From NCBI GenBank assembly GCA_029959085.1, contig JARWIR010000008.1, positions 434,001 through 498,000 on the forward strand: a stretch of DNA of 64,000 nucleotides, read 5' to 3'. Source of the stretch: Nemophila menziesii. Taxonomy: Eukaryota > Streptophyta > Magnoliopsida > Boraginales > Hydrophyllaceae. A model generated the notes under the pieces. That model ran no database searches, was not told where the DNA came from, and saw only the letters and a list, made by a program, of their open reading frames with translations. The translations under genes and the position numbers were made by a program. Shown here piece after piece: positions 33,951 to 45,797 of this stretch. How positions within the stretch are numbered: position 1 is the stretch's first letter; each line of letters starts with the position of its first letter.

Positions 33951-34283
33951 TATTGGGTACGACAACGACCATGGAAACAAGGATATCAATGATAAGTTCG
34001 GAAGCAATTTTTAATAAGATAGAAATCAGTAAAATAGTTCTCAATTCGTAGAAAATTATATTTTTTTCTTCCAAAAAATACCTACATCTCCATGAATAAT
34101 TTTTGTTCTCTCATTGAAATGTATAATAGATACACTATAAGCTAATATATGCATTAGTTAGTTAATTTTTTTTGTCAATGTATTATATTATCTATAAAAT
34201 ATTTATTTTGAGAAAATATAAAAACTTATTATAAAAAATAAAGAAAAAGATTTTGTCTACTTCTTTCTTGAAAGCCTTCTTCT

Positions 34284-35222
34284 CTTTTTTTTTTTTGTTC
34301 CAATTTCTTCTCATTAATTATCTAAAATTATTACAAAATTAACCAATTCCCATAGGAACGGTTTCAGTTTTGATTATTTCCTCTAACCTAGATGGGTACG
34401 TGTCTATACACGAGCTTTGCATATTTCCACTTAGCTTATACTTAGCTACCCCATTGGCTAGTCTATTCCTACTACGATTAATCCATTGAAAAATAGGTTT
34501 ACAGTCCTCGGACACAAAATAAATACTTTTAATAATATTACAAATTAATGGAGAATTAAAGTGGATCCCAAGCTCTAAAGTTTGCATAACTTGGAGACAA
34601 TCATTCTCTATAATCACACTTTGAGGAGGGAACTCTCTAGCGAGAAGACAAGCTTTTAGCACCCCCAAAGCTTCTGCCTCTTTAGCGCTTTCCACCTTAA
34701 TCTTCCAAGCTTTGCAAAATAGCACCTTTCCTGTAAAATCCCTAGCAACACAAGATATAGCACTATTGTTATCTTTAGTAGATGCGTCACAATTAATTTT
34801 TATAATATTTATAGGAGGAGGAATCCATTTAAGTGTTTGTTCATTATTTTCTACCTCTATACTCACCTCGGTTTCATGAGTTTCACTTCTATTTTTCTTA
34901 AGCATAGTATTTTTGTTTTTATTATCCTTCAGTTTGTAGTTAACATCATTAGGATAAATTGTATTTTGATACTCTTCCCACTCTTTTTTAGCATTGTTCA
35001 AGCTTCTTAAGGGGTCAAGCTTTTTACCCTTGTATTTATATGCGCATCTACCTTTCCATATGTGCCATAGAATGGTACATATTTGTTCCATCATGAAATT
35101 AGTATCTATTCCTGCCTCCTTCCTATTCTCTCTTATACTTGCCATCCAAACATCTACCTTAGAGTTAGATTGGTTGCAAGTAATCAAGTTAAAAGGGGAG
35201 GCAACCCAAATGGTTCAAACTT
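34284..35222 (-). mobile_element. 5'-truncated LINE with poly(A) tail
   Basis: The A-run of the minus strand (T-run 34285-34296 on the plus strand) marks the 3' end, a few bases from the duplication border at 34280. Upstream in element sense is the C-terminal part of ORF2. The 5' truncation point is near 35210-35222, where an ATGGTTCAAACTTTAT string shared with the adjacent copia relic occurs. No clear target duplication was found. Confidence 0.75.
34339..35187 (-). CDS. LINE ORF2 C-terminal fragment with RNase H-like domain
   Basis: An open frame of 282 codons. Residues ~120-250 form an RNase H-like (RVT_3) domain with INCDAS (first acidic residue), AKEAEALGVLKA (second) and IIENDCLQV (third). 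The usual N-x-x-A-D-x-L-A-K end reads NRLANGVAK, so the fourth acidic residue is Asn. The N-terminal ~110 residues correspond to the tail of the zinc-binding region. It lacks endonuclease and reverse transcriptase, so it cannot act alone. Confidence 0.8.
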   Translation of the reverse strand: MITCNQSNSKVDVWMASIRENRKEAGIDTNFMMEQICTILWHIWKGRCAYKYKGKKLDPLRSLNNAKKEWEEYQNTIYPNDVNYKLKDNKNKNTMLKKNRSETHETEVSIEVENNEQTLKWIPPPINIIKINCDASTKDNNSAISCVARDFTGKVLFCKAWKIKVESAKEAEALGVLKACLLAREFPPQSVIIENDCLQVMQTLELGIHFNSPLICNIIKSIYFVSEDCKPIFQWINRSRNRLANGVAKYKLSGNMQSSCIDTYPSRLEEIIKTETVPMGIG

Positions 35223-36874
35223 TATGAATAATCTCCCGAATTCGTCAACTGAAACCCCTCGATGGTTCAAACTTTATTGTTGGTCACAAAAACAGTTGAT
35301 CTTTTTTGAATTACTAGAGTCTGATAGTGTTCTTTTTACTAATCCCCCCATCTTGGATCCTTCTACTAATGACAAGCATTTGAATGATAAAACAACACCA
35401 CTTTTTAAAATATCAAAAAGATAAAAAGATTTTTAGGGGTACCATCCTGAACCACTTGAAAGATTCGAGGTTTGATTTGTGCGTCAATATAAAATATGCT
35501 AAATCCATCTAGCAGACTCTGATTGCTAAGTATGGAACCGATGATGTTGGCTTGAAAAAGTACATGACTAGCAACTGGATCAAGTGCACGAGTATGAGAA
35601 CTTGTGCAGTGCGGTCATTAGGGGTGAGCAAAACAAAACCGAAATACCGAACCGATAAAAAAACCGAAAAAACCGAACCGAAAATACCAAAAACCGACAA
35701 AAACGTTCGGTTCGGTATAAATTTTTGAAAAACCGAAAATGTTCGGTTCGGTACGGTTTTTCTATGCTAAACCGAATCGAAAAAACGAACTGAAACAAAA
35801 TACAAAAACTAAGACATTCTTAAATTTACTTTATATTCTTGAACAAATTATGACATGCACCACCCCTAAAAATGTCATAATGTGCAACATATCTTTACAT
35901 AAGTCATTAGTCGGTATATTTTAAAAGATCCTTCGTGTACTAATATATGTTGAAGTTAAATCATACACATTAAGTTTTATTAATATTCTTTTGAAATTAT
36001 TTGTTTACGACTAATGCATAATATTTGAGTTCCAAAAATACAATTTCTCATGTTGGTCAATAACATGAAAATCAAACACCATATATGGATTTGTTAGAAA
36101 ATAAAATGTCTCATGTAAACGCCCTTAGAATCTATCAAACTTACGAATTAAACACATTCCAAAAGCAAACAGAACATATAGCAAACTGAAAACCGATAAA
36201 ACCGAACCTATAATATCCGTTCGGTTCGGTATCGGCAACTTTTAAAACTGAATCATACGGTTTCGGTTACGGCAAAAAACCGAGCCGAACCGAACCGTGC
36301 TCACCCTTAGCGGTCATATCCAAAGGAATGAAGACGTGTGGGGGTGATTATGGCTAATTGTCTTCTTGATTGATTTCCACCCTCTTGGAGTGACTACAAA
36401 AATCATCTCAAACACAAAAAAAAGAACATGACACTTCAAGAGCGCATCGGTCATACGCGTACGGACGAGGCGAATCACCAAAAAATAAGCTCTACTATTT
36501 ACCTTTTAGTTCCTATAAAACTAATATGGTTGAATCTTTTAAGAATGCTAAGCAATACAAGTTTATGGGTATAAGGAAGCAAACGCACCAGCAGGTTCAG
36601 AACAAGAACAAATCTGGAATCGGGTAAAACAAAACTAATGGCAAATCCAACCAGGCAAAAGGTAACTTTAAGCCAACTAAAGGAGTTAGGAATCCTAAGG
36701 TTTCGTGCTGGTGATGTGTTAAAGAAAGACACAAAGCATATCAATGCAAGGTTAGGAACAACCACAAAAACTAGTCTCGCACAAATCTGACTGAGGCTGA
36801 CGAGGTAATCGATTCAGTAATGGTCGAAGCATATGTGGTGGAAAACAAGATGGAGTGGATTTTGAATACCGGAG
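35223..36874 (+). pseudogene. Ty1/copia gag relic (split by a MITE)
   Basis: Plus-strand fragments match copia Gag in order: R-W-F-K-L near 35260, then the helical core, then after the MITE L-Q-E-R-I-G-H-I-like and K-N-A-K-Q-Y-K-F. A Lys/Asn/Gly-rich stretch and a degraded zinc knuckle near 36705 follow. It stops at M-E-W-I-L-N-T-G, where the protease (normally D-T-G) should begin, because LTR A abuts at 36875. Many stops and frameshifts are present. Confidence 0.7.
35611..36317. mobile_element. hAT-type non-autonomous MITE with 8 bp target duplication
   Basis: GCGGTCAT is present at 35611-35618 and 36310-36317. The 691 bp element between has ends TAGGGGTGAGCA and TGCTCACCCTTA (12 bp inverted repeats, one mismatch), the hAT terminal type. 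The subterminal parts are dense in ACCGAAC/GTTCGGT in both orientations. No transposase is encoded. It interrupts the copia gag relic. Confidence 0.9.
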
Positions 36875-38436
36875 TGGTAGGGGAAAAGGTGTGATATAAT
36901 AACAAGTAATAAATATATAAGCACACACCTAAGACGACTACGATAAACTCTCCGCAAGTGAACAAATTGTTTGCAAGTAATGTGTAAGTAAAACAAATAT
37001 CGATATCAGGGACTACGAAAGTAAGTTTAACTTTAATATCAAGTGAACTAGAAGAAGCTGTTAAAATAATACGCAAGACACTAAAATATTTGTTTGGTTC
37101 TTAAGACTCTAAAACAAGTAACTAAAATCAAACTAAGACTTAAATTAAAGACATGAAATTAAAATACTAAGAGAAAGACTTATGAGAGTTTAGATCGAGA
37201 GCCGGCAAGTAATCCCCGCTAGCCTTCAGAATTATTTGATATATAAGCAATACCAAGGATTCTAAATTCCTCCTAACTCCCGTCTGGGTAGCTTTAGAAG
37301 CAACCTGAACACTACTAGGGTACTTGGGCAAGGGGAACCTGTGCAATGATCGGTGGTGAAATCAAACCCTATTGACTATCTAGCTAGGCAAGTCCGTCGA
37401 TATCACTACCGCACACTAGACGATTATGTGATGTTTTCTATAATTGAATCTTCCGCCAGGGTGACAATCCAACTAGTGATGGGGGTAATCATATAACCTG
37501 CACATAGCAAGGACTACAAACATTAAATCAAGCACAAAATACAGAGTTATCACGAACAATTAATGTAAATAGGAATCTCAAATTTAATACAAACATAAAA
37601 CACGTCTAGGATTCATACCCATATGCTACTCTCAAGCTAAATAGCTTTAGATCATACTAAAGAAACAAAAACTAGCAACTAATAATATAATATCATGTTC
37701 AAAATACAAAGCAAAATAAGAAACTATACTAATTGCTGAATAGTGATAAATAGTAGGGTTGGAATGGCATGAACAGCTTCCCAACTCATTCTTCTCTTCT
37801 TCTCACTTGCTCCTAATGATTCCTAAGTGTAATTATGATTAGGGAGAAAGGAATATTTCATTATTGTAAAAGATGATATATATAGAAGTTGGGACAAAAT
37901 TAGGGATTAGGAGTTAGTATTATAGTCCAAATCCAACTCAAACTTGCGTTCCTTAATTAGTGGACTGGTTGACCAAATGAGGTTGTAAAAATCACAACTT
38001 TTTCGTTACAGCTCCGATCACTTGAAATCAGTGGCCAGATGACCTAAATTTAAAGACTTTTTATATATAAAAGGGCTCCTTCAAATTCCTTATCTATTTT
38101 TGGCAACATTGAAAATACTACACGTTTCCAAATCTGGCCAACTCAACTTTTACCTCCCAAAAGTGCTCAAAGTTTCCCTTTTCACCATGACTAAGGGATT
38201 TTCTTGGTTTCTTCCCTTCCTTTCATCATCCCAAGGTGTATTATCTTCTAAATACCTAAGTGTTACACAAATAACACACACATTACGCGCAAAAGCTCTA
38301 AAAATAGCAAAACGCTAAAACTAGACAAGAAAGTGTAAAACATAAATAAATGAGGGAAATCCCTAAAATAAGAACTAAATACCCCTAAAATTATGTCTTG
38401 TGATTATAATATTCTATCACATAAATGGAGACATCA
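36875..38436 (-). mobile_element. LTR A
   Basis: About 1.56 kb. It begins TGATGTCTCC at 38436 on the minus strand and ends ...CTACCA at 36875, directly in the copia protease start. A TATATATA box occurs near 37876-37884. A polypurine-like AGTTGGGGGTCT immediately precedes its start in element sense, so it is the 3' LTR of element A. Confidence 0.75.
38391..38436 (-). repeat. 46 nt LTR-terminal inverted repeat, LTR A
   Basis: TGATGTCTCC ... AGACATAA with an inner TGTGAT...ATCACA pair. Total length is 46 nt. Confidence 0.8.
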
Positions 38437-39317
38437 AGACCCCCAACTCAAAGTTGTGTTGTCCCGACAAAAAAAAAAAGAACCGTAGGGTAGTCTCAAA
38501 TAAATATAGAAGAAGAAGAGCTAGAAGAAAACAATGAATGATCCTTGAGAAAATATTCTAACAAGTCTCATGTAGTAATATTAAATAAATAATCACATCT
38601 ACACCTAATATACAAACAATCAACAAACCATAAATTCAAGTCCAAATTAACTTCGCAATGCCAGAAGGAGAGGGTTTTCACTTAGTTTGATATAAAGGCT
38701 ATATGTTGATCATAGGTCCTCATAAAGTAATCAATGGTCCACCTATCTACTTCCTAATTGTTACATTGTTTCTCAACCAAGTAGGTAGAAATCCTAAGGT
38801 CTTTATGGTTGTAATGTCGACTTAGGGATGGTATTATATGTATATTTAAAAAAGGAAAAGTGAGCTTTTGGATCTTTCCTCCTTATCCATCAACAAATTG
38901 CCCTACAGCTTGAGTTTCACTCAAAGATGTTCTCACTCAACCTAAATTTTGATGCTCCTTAATTAGCATGCCCCAAATAACCCAATAAAACTTTTCATGA
39001 TAATTACATAACAATTTACACTTTGTCGGTCTGCTTCATATTCAATCTTTTTCATATCATTTTTCTTTGCTTTGTAAGTTAGCTATGACTCTCTTTTTGA
39101 TGTGAGATGTCATGCCACTTTTTTTCATATTTCTTTTTCTTTTCAATATATTTTTCTCTTTAACCCCAACAAAGGGTTTCAAATAAACTCATCAACAAGA
39201 ATAACACAATTATAAATCATAATTTCTCAATCCCAATGTTTCCCAATGATAAGTCCCACCACCCTAAACTCAAGCTCTAATACGACTTGTCTCAAGGATG
39301 TGATTCGAGTGAGGGTC
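38437..39317 (-). other. Element A 3' region with polypurine-like tracts
   Basis: Related to 2100-2760 and 40881-41780. Next to LTR A the sense strand reads TTTGAGTTGGGGGTCT, preceded by a small TTGTC-GG-GACAA stem. A second purine run, GAGTTTAGGGTGGTGGG, lies near 39250-39280. The region is cut at 39317 by LTR B. Confidence 0.65.
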
Positions 39318-39704
39318 TGGTGGTGGTAAAGGTGATAAAATAACAGATAAATAAAGATAATAAAGAAACACACACCCACTACTACCACGAGAAACTCACT
39401 GCAAGTGCACATATCGTTTGGAAGTTATAGTTAATAAGTAAAGTTTGTTCCCATGGATTTAGTTTGTTAGATTAGAAGAGTAGTAGAGATTAACTGTTAA
39501 TAAGACAATAATAAAGACAAATATTTTTTTGGTTTTCAGATAAAGAATTAAAGACAATATAATGCAAATAAAGAAACTAAGAGAATAGAGATGATAATAT
39601 AGCGTAGGTCTGCTAGTATGCACCTATCCTTCTAAATAATTATTCTATTTATAAGGGTGAGCTGAGAAAATATAAATAATTGGGATTCTATAATCCTCCT
39701 AACT

Positions 39705-39829
39705 CTCGTCAGAGTAAACTTAGGAAGCAACCTCAACACTACCAGGGGACTTGGGTAAGGGGACCTTGCACAATGATTTATGGTTAAATTGAACCCTATC
39801 GACTATCTAGTTAGGCAAGCCCGTCAGGA
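39705..39829 (-). other. Mini-hairpins in LTR B leader
   Basis: Plus-strand CTC-GTCA-GAG (39705-39714) and CCC-GTCA-GGA (39820-39829). On the sense strand these read CTC-UGAC-GAG and UCC-UGAC-GGG. The first can also form a 5 bp stem ACTCT/AGAGT around GACG. Confidence 0.5.
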
Positions 39830-40834
39830 TCACTACCACACATTAGACGGTTATATGGTGTTGTCTATAATTGAATCCCCCGCCAAGGTGACAATCCAAC
39901 TACTAAGGGTAGTCCACGATTGGCCAAATCTAGGGCTGGAATAAGTCAAGCACATTATGCAGATACATAATTAATAAGCTCAATCATTTAACTATCACTT
40001 TCTCAAATAACATAGAATATAGATATAGAATTCAAGGATCATACATAGTGCAAACCCAAGTTTTCGGAAAATTAGTTTATAATTAAATAAATAAAACTAA
40101 GGATAAAATAGATTAGAAATATAGTTAATCTATATATGTAATTCAATTTACCCTAATGGTAGGGTGGAAGGATGGAGAAGAGAAGTTTGTGACTCTCCAG
40201 CTTCTTGTCTTCCTCTACAAGTCAACTTGCTTTTCTGTATGATCTCTAAGTGTAATATTGATTAGGAATTGAAAAAGGACGTGTTTACAAAGGTAAGTAG
40301 TCATATATACAGGTGTTAGGTTGAAATCTAGGCCATCGGCCAAGTCTTAGAGTCCTAATCCAACTCAAACTCGTTTTCCTTCACCATAGGACTGGTTGAC
40401 CTTTGGAGTTTGTAAAAATCACACCTCATTCGTTACAACTCCAAATCCAGTGATATTGGTATTGAAACTATCGCAATTCAAAGAACTTTAATTCCAAATA
40501 TAAAAGGACTCTTTAAAATTCCTTGTCGATTTTATGCAACATAAAAAATACTACACGTCTTTACAGCTGGACAACAACTTTTGGCAGCTTTTGCACTTTC
40601 CTAAAACCAGTTTCTTTCCTTTTAACTCTTGATTTTGCCTTGGATCTTCTTTCCTCAACTACTTAACATTTATTTTGCATCTAATATCATCATTATACCT
40701 AATAGCTTTACATTTAACACACAAATCACACTAAAACACTCTAAAAGTAATAATCTTCCAAATCAATGCATGAACTAAGAAACTAACAATTAATAGGGAA
40801 AAATCCCTTAACTTAGAACATAATACACCTAAAA

Positions 40835-40880
40835 TGATGTCTCATGAATAGTTTAATTCATCACAAATATGGGGACATCA
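40835..40880 (-). repeat. 46 nt LTR-terminal inverted repeat, LTR B
   Basis: TGATGTCCCCAT ... ATGAGACATCA, 46 nt in total with one mismatch in the stem. Confidence 0.85.
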
Positions 40881-42350
40881 AGACCCCCAACTCAAAGTTG
40901 TATCTTCCCGATACAATAAAGAATAAGAACATAGGGAAGTCTCTAATATAATGACTAAGTCAATTAAGCATAAAGGGAAGAAGATAGAAGAATGTGAGTA
41001 ATAATCCCAAATCAAATACTTATAAAGTTTCATGTAATAATATTTACAAACTAAATCAACTATATACACTTATCATACAAACAATCTATACCGTTTAAAT
41101 TCAAGATTAAATTAGCTTTGCAATGCACAAAAGATAGGTCTTTCACTTAATGTGATATGGAGGCTATAGATTGCTCATCCTTCCTAACTAGTATCCAATG
41201 ATCCATCTAACTAATCTCTATTGGTTCAATTGATTTTAGATCACATAGTAAAGAATCATGAGGTCTTCAAGGTTGTATGTTAGGCTTAGGGACGATGTGA
41301 TCGTATATTTGGATAATGTAGAGTGAGATTTTGTCTCTCTCCTCACTAGCCATCAACAAATCGCCTTAGAGCTTGAGTTACTCTCATAAATGTTATCACT
41401 CAACCCAATGATTTGATGCATTAATTAGCATCCCCAATAACTCAACATACAACATCAAGATCACATCAGAATTCCACTTTTCTGGTCCAATTTATATACT
41501 CTTTTTCATATCAATTTCCTTTTCTAAGTTAGTTATGACTCTCTTTTTGTTGTGAGATATCATGCTATTTCTTTCTCAACGTTTTTCTTTTCTTTCCAAT
41601 ACTTTTTCAATTTCTTTTACCTCGTAAAAGGGTTAGAATATAAACAAGTAAATCATTATTAAAAACAATACATAACCTCAAAAAGTACCCAACCCAATGA
41701 TGTTTCCCATAATTTGAACCCACCACTCCAAACTAAAGCTCTAAAACGACTGTCTAAGCATTACGATTTGAGTGCGGGTCATACGGAAAAGTCTTATAAT
41801 CTAAAGGGTATGACTTATAATGTGGCTACTAAAAAAAGGCTTTCTAAAGGCTAGGAGGGGTGGAGACGAATAGTAATTAAATTAAATTTGGACATCAAGC
41901 TAAAAGGAAACAAGGGGCTTATCTAAGAACCGCCTTAATCACTTTCTATACTATGCAATTTTATTACTTTTTCACATCTAGCACGTTCATTAAGTGGGTT
42001 TAACAACTAGCTCGTATCTCACAGTCTACACACCCCTCAAGGCGCCCTAAGATCAAACTTACTTCTAACCCATTGCATACTAATCTTTTCTTTACTATTA
42101 AGGTGTGTTATTAAGTCCATACTCAAAGCATACAAAATAACCAATTGATAAACATATTACCTACTATCATTAACTTACTAAATTTATGCTTCTACGCCAT
42201 TAAACACAATTTACATCTAATTCCATCTAACAAAAAATTAATTCTACCCTAAAAAGAAATAAATCACAAAAAATAGAGATGAGGGACAATGAATCCCCAC
42301 ACCCCTAACTCAAAAGTGATCTGTGTCCCCACGACTCGATAGATACTCGA
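40881..42350 (-). other. Element B 3' region with hairpins and polypurine-like tracts
   Basis: Contains TTGTATC-TTCCC-GATACAA (40898-40916), a 7 bp hairpin next to the LTR B polypurine tract. Another purine run lies near 41705-41730. A decayed GNRA hairpin (42318-42337) follows the AACTCAAAAGTG phrase shared with 3300 and 24070. No coding sequence is recognised. Confidence 0.65.
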
Positions 42351-42399
42351 TAATTTTTTTTTAATAAACTAACACAAATATTGCAAATACACAAATGGT

Positions 42400-43270
42400 A
42401 GGGAAGAAATAAACATACTCTCGAGGCTATTGCCTCGCATGATCGATACCCAAGATAGGGTGCAGTGGATCTTTCGCAATATCACATCTTAATTTCTATA
42501 GGAGTGACATGATGTGCACTTAATTTGCTTTTATTTGTGCCACATCATTGACTAAGAAAGTTTGAGCTGCCTCTACTTGATTTAATCACTCATCTATCCT
42601 TTCTCGCCATGCAAGATCCTCTTCTCTCGAACTTGACTTTCATACATGAGAAGTCTCTACCTTCTTCGGAATCTTCGTAACCGCTCCTCTCAAAATTTTA
42701 TTGATCCAATCATTATCGATGTTGGTGGTTATGTCGTACATGAATGTCTCATTCTCACCAAGTTCCACCTTTGATTCCTTTATTAGGCTAGTAATCGTTG
42801 ATGGGTATTTAAGGTTGAATACCTTTGTCGGTAGGATCGTTATTCTCATAGCCTCATCAAAGATCACTTGCGCTACATGTACTTCCTCTTCTTGCATAAC
42901 CCAATTAAAAAAAGAGCGAATTTCTTACTTACTTCCGAGGTACGAGTGTTTTCCAAATATTTGGTGTGATGAAGTTGTGCCATATATTCGTATCAAGTTG
43001 AAGATGCTTGTAAAGCCAAGGCCCCTTCAACTTTCCTTTGTGTGCTTGCACTAACTCACGACTTAACACATGTTCATAAAGTAGTATCCAATCAACATTG
43101 TTGATGTTCTTCACCACTTCTTGATAATTGCATGATCCAACCAATTTCTTAAACTCGAAGTGGTTAGGAATCTTTTCAATTGTGAAAGTAACTAGTTTTT
43201 CTCTAACTGGAACTAGACCCTTACTATCTCGGCTAAGAGGCCTAAATAGAACTCGGAAACGAAGAAAATA
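42400..43270 (-). pseudogene. Element B 3' ORF relic, putative plant transposon protein type
   Basis: Minus-strand fragments match the element Y 3' ORF: W-L-Y-K-H-L-Q-L-D-T-N-I-W-H-N-F-I-T-P-N (42929-43144) and an M-Q-E-E-E-V-H-V-A-Q stretch (42640-42897). Frameshifts separate them. The sequence ends near 43270, where the element is truncated and its gag and protease are missing. Confidence 0.6.
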
Positions 43271-45797
43271 ATAATTTTGAATCTCTTAAAACTTATGGAT
43301 TAAATAATAATTAAAAGTGAATTTCATGATTAAAAAAAATTTAACGGAGAAAATAGATAAATACCTTCGAAAGGGGTATCAGGACATAATTTTAATATTA
43401 TGGGGATAAGAAAATAATTTCTAAAAAAAGGGGTAAGTAGTCAATTAGGGAAAAATACAGGCAAAAGAAGGAGTTTACTCAAATTAAAGTAAAACCCTAG
43501 CATCACTTAAAAATCACAGGCCACACCATTCACAATTCTCACCATCTCAATCGACACAACACTTCCATCTCTTCGCAGCCGACACCATTGCCTCCTTCTC
43601 TATCAAGGACCCACAAACAGATACCCCATTAAAGAGACATATACACTATTTCATTAACGACTCATATATATCCATAATTCACAGATCCATCCTCTTATCT
43701 CCACCAACATTAGAAAGAAGATTTTGACGACTCACTCAACTCATCGTCGCTTTGATGATCATCTACTAGGTCTCTCTTATAATCTTTGTATAAAGAATTA
43801 TAAATACATTTATTTACTAAGAATATTATATTTGATTTCATTGTGTAAAATTTCAAAAGAACCAAAATTTACTTACATTTCTTTTTGAGATTCCAAGTAG
43901 TAGTAAATTTGGCGAATTTGATTGATTTTCCTTTTTTTTTCATTATTTTTGATCGGCATATGATGAAATTAGAAATACGCTTTTGTTACCCTTATCAATT
44001 TTGTAGAGTTTTCATATTTTCCTACCAATTTGATAAGAAAAACATAGATTGAATATTCATTTCCAAACCCGTTAAGTCTTCATATTATCATTGATGTTGA
44101 TTTTTTATTGTCCGATTCTGATTTTGGTTGCCTATTCTAACTTTATTGAAAATCCCAATATTCATGTTTTAAAGTTTTTATAACCAGAAAATATTGCTAC
44201 TTGTATGCAATTCATTATTACTAAATTCACGTTCATATATGATAAAAAAATATTATAATTAGACAATATAACAAATTTTACTACACTCTTATTTTTTCAA
44301 GTAATTTTTTTAAAGTTACACTTCTTTAACTATAATATTCACTAGATGTGTGCAAAAGATACACATCCATATGACTTTTAATACTATTTCTATCCTATTT
44401 TTATTTATCTTAGCTTTTGATATTTGAAAATATGAGGTAGTTTTATCATTTAATAATTGCATGACTTATTATGTTGAAGGACTATTTTGCAATTATGAAT
44501 CCTGGACTAACTTGAACGTCTAAAAGGCACTCGCACATGTGTTTTTATTTTATTTTATATAATTTATCAAATATTTTAGTAGAAATAGAAATGATTGACA
44601 AAAAAAGAAGTAAAAATAGAAATGTAAACATATTTGAGTATTATTCTTATAATTTCTCTTAAATATTTCATAATAACCAACCCGAGTTATGTGCTCAAAA
44701 GGTCAAAATACATGTTCTTCCAACCTCAACAACCCCAATTTTGAACAACTGCTGAGTTATACTTGAGTTTTTAATAGATTACGAGTGTTTTTAACGTGTT
44801 ATAAATTTTTCGAATGGGCTGTGTGTAATTATTATATAGGTTGTATGTGTTTATTAATTCATTAGGCAACAATTTTTTTGCAGGAAGTATTATTCATTTA
44901 ACTGAGACTAATTAAATGTTATATATAAAAAAGAGATAAATACTAATTTTTTTAATTTTTTTTTTCAGATTTATGTATTGCATACAAATTTTGATTATAT
45001 CAAGATTAAGATCGTTGGTCATAACATTTCAATATTATTATTCATACAATTAGAATGGTAAGACATAATTTTTGCTGGATAATCTTTGACTTCGTTGTTA
45101 ATTTTTCTTAAGATGTGACATATTCATATAACTTTTTTTATTTATTTATTGGTCATTTAAAAAGAGCCACCCTAAGCCTCTACTTAAACTTATATATGTC
45201 ATTATTTAAGAAAATATTAGTTTAAATCAAGTATATATGGGCAAATTTTTTTAAGCTATTTTATTTTATATATGTTATTAGTTTGTGATATGACTAAATA
45301 AATATATAGTTTATTTAAAATATCTAAATTATTATTAGAATCTATAAAATATCTTAAAAAGTTGATAAAATAGTTTAAATATAATATTTTTAAAATGTTT
45401 AGTAGCTTAAAAATAGAATTTGATCAATTTAAATTGTAAAGGCTTTTTTGGTTAGTCGGTTAATCCGATAACCGATATTAAATTTATTTTAGCTTGCCTC
45501 AAATTTATATTGCTTTCCAAAGTCTAATACGATTAATTTACAGAGTTCTAGTATATATCTTTAGTGGAATTAAGTTAAGACTAAAATGCTGTTCCCTAGT
45601 TCACTTTTCTTCTTTAGTTCCTACCCTTTGAACGGGATGAGGTGGTATAAAACTAAGCTATACGATGTAGCTCTCTTCTTTCCAAAGATTTTGAAAACCA
45701 CTTTTAGTTCCCAACTGAATTTAGAATGATCAATATTTATTAGAATGATCAATATTATTGTTTCCTTTTGGATACTAGACAAAAGAAGAATCAGAAA
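43271..45797. other. AT-rich stretch upstream of a decayed exon
   Basis: I see no element ends or open frames of interest. 43490-43780 is unusually C-rich (ACCCTAGC, CCATCTC) and could be a leader exon, but this is not supported. A small tandem duplication TTAGAATGATCAATATT lies at about 45720-45752. Confidence 0.3.

Larger units (their letters stand above)
20770..34280. repeat. Direct ~13.5 kb duplication, copy 2
   Basis: Colinear with 1-13532 through all nested elements, ending at AAAGCCTTCT (34271-34280). Its left edge is continuous with the element Y 3' part at 18540-20769, so the true left limit of the duplicated block lies outside what copy 1 shows. Its right border abuts a LINE poly(A) tail, whereas copy 1 abuts a different poly(A) insert and then the ZF-HD gene. 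Confidence 0.95.
39318..40880 (-). mobile_element. LTR B, nested in element A
   Basis: About 1.56 kb, from TGATGTCCCC at 40880 to ...CCACCA near 39318 on the minus strand. Upstream in sense it has its own polypurine-like tract (GAGTTGGGGGTCT). Downstream it runs into element A 3' sequence instead of a primer-binding site. A TATATATG box lies near 40304-40311. It is the 3' LTR of element B, inserted into element A. Confidence 0.75.

Noticed and set aside
34339..35187. Stand-alone host RNase H gene
   Set aside because: It ends in a poly(A) tail, has the zinc-binding remnant of LINE ORF2 upstream and lacks the final acidic residue, so it is a truncated LINE.
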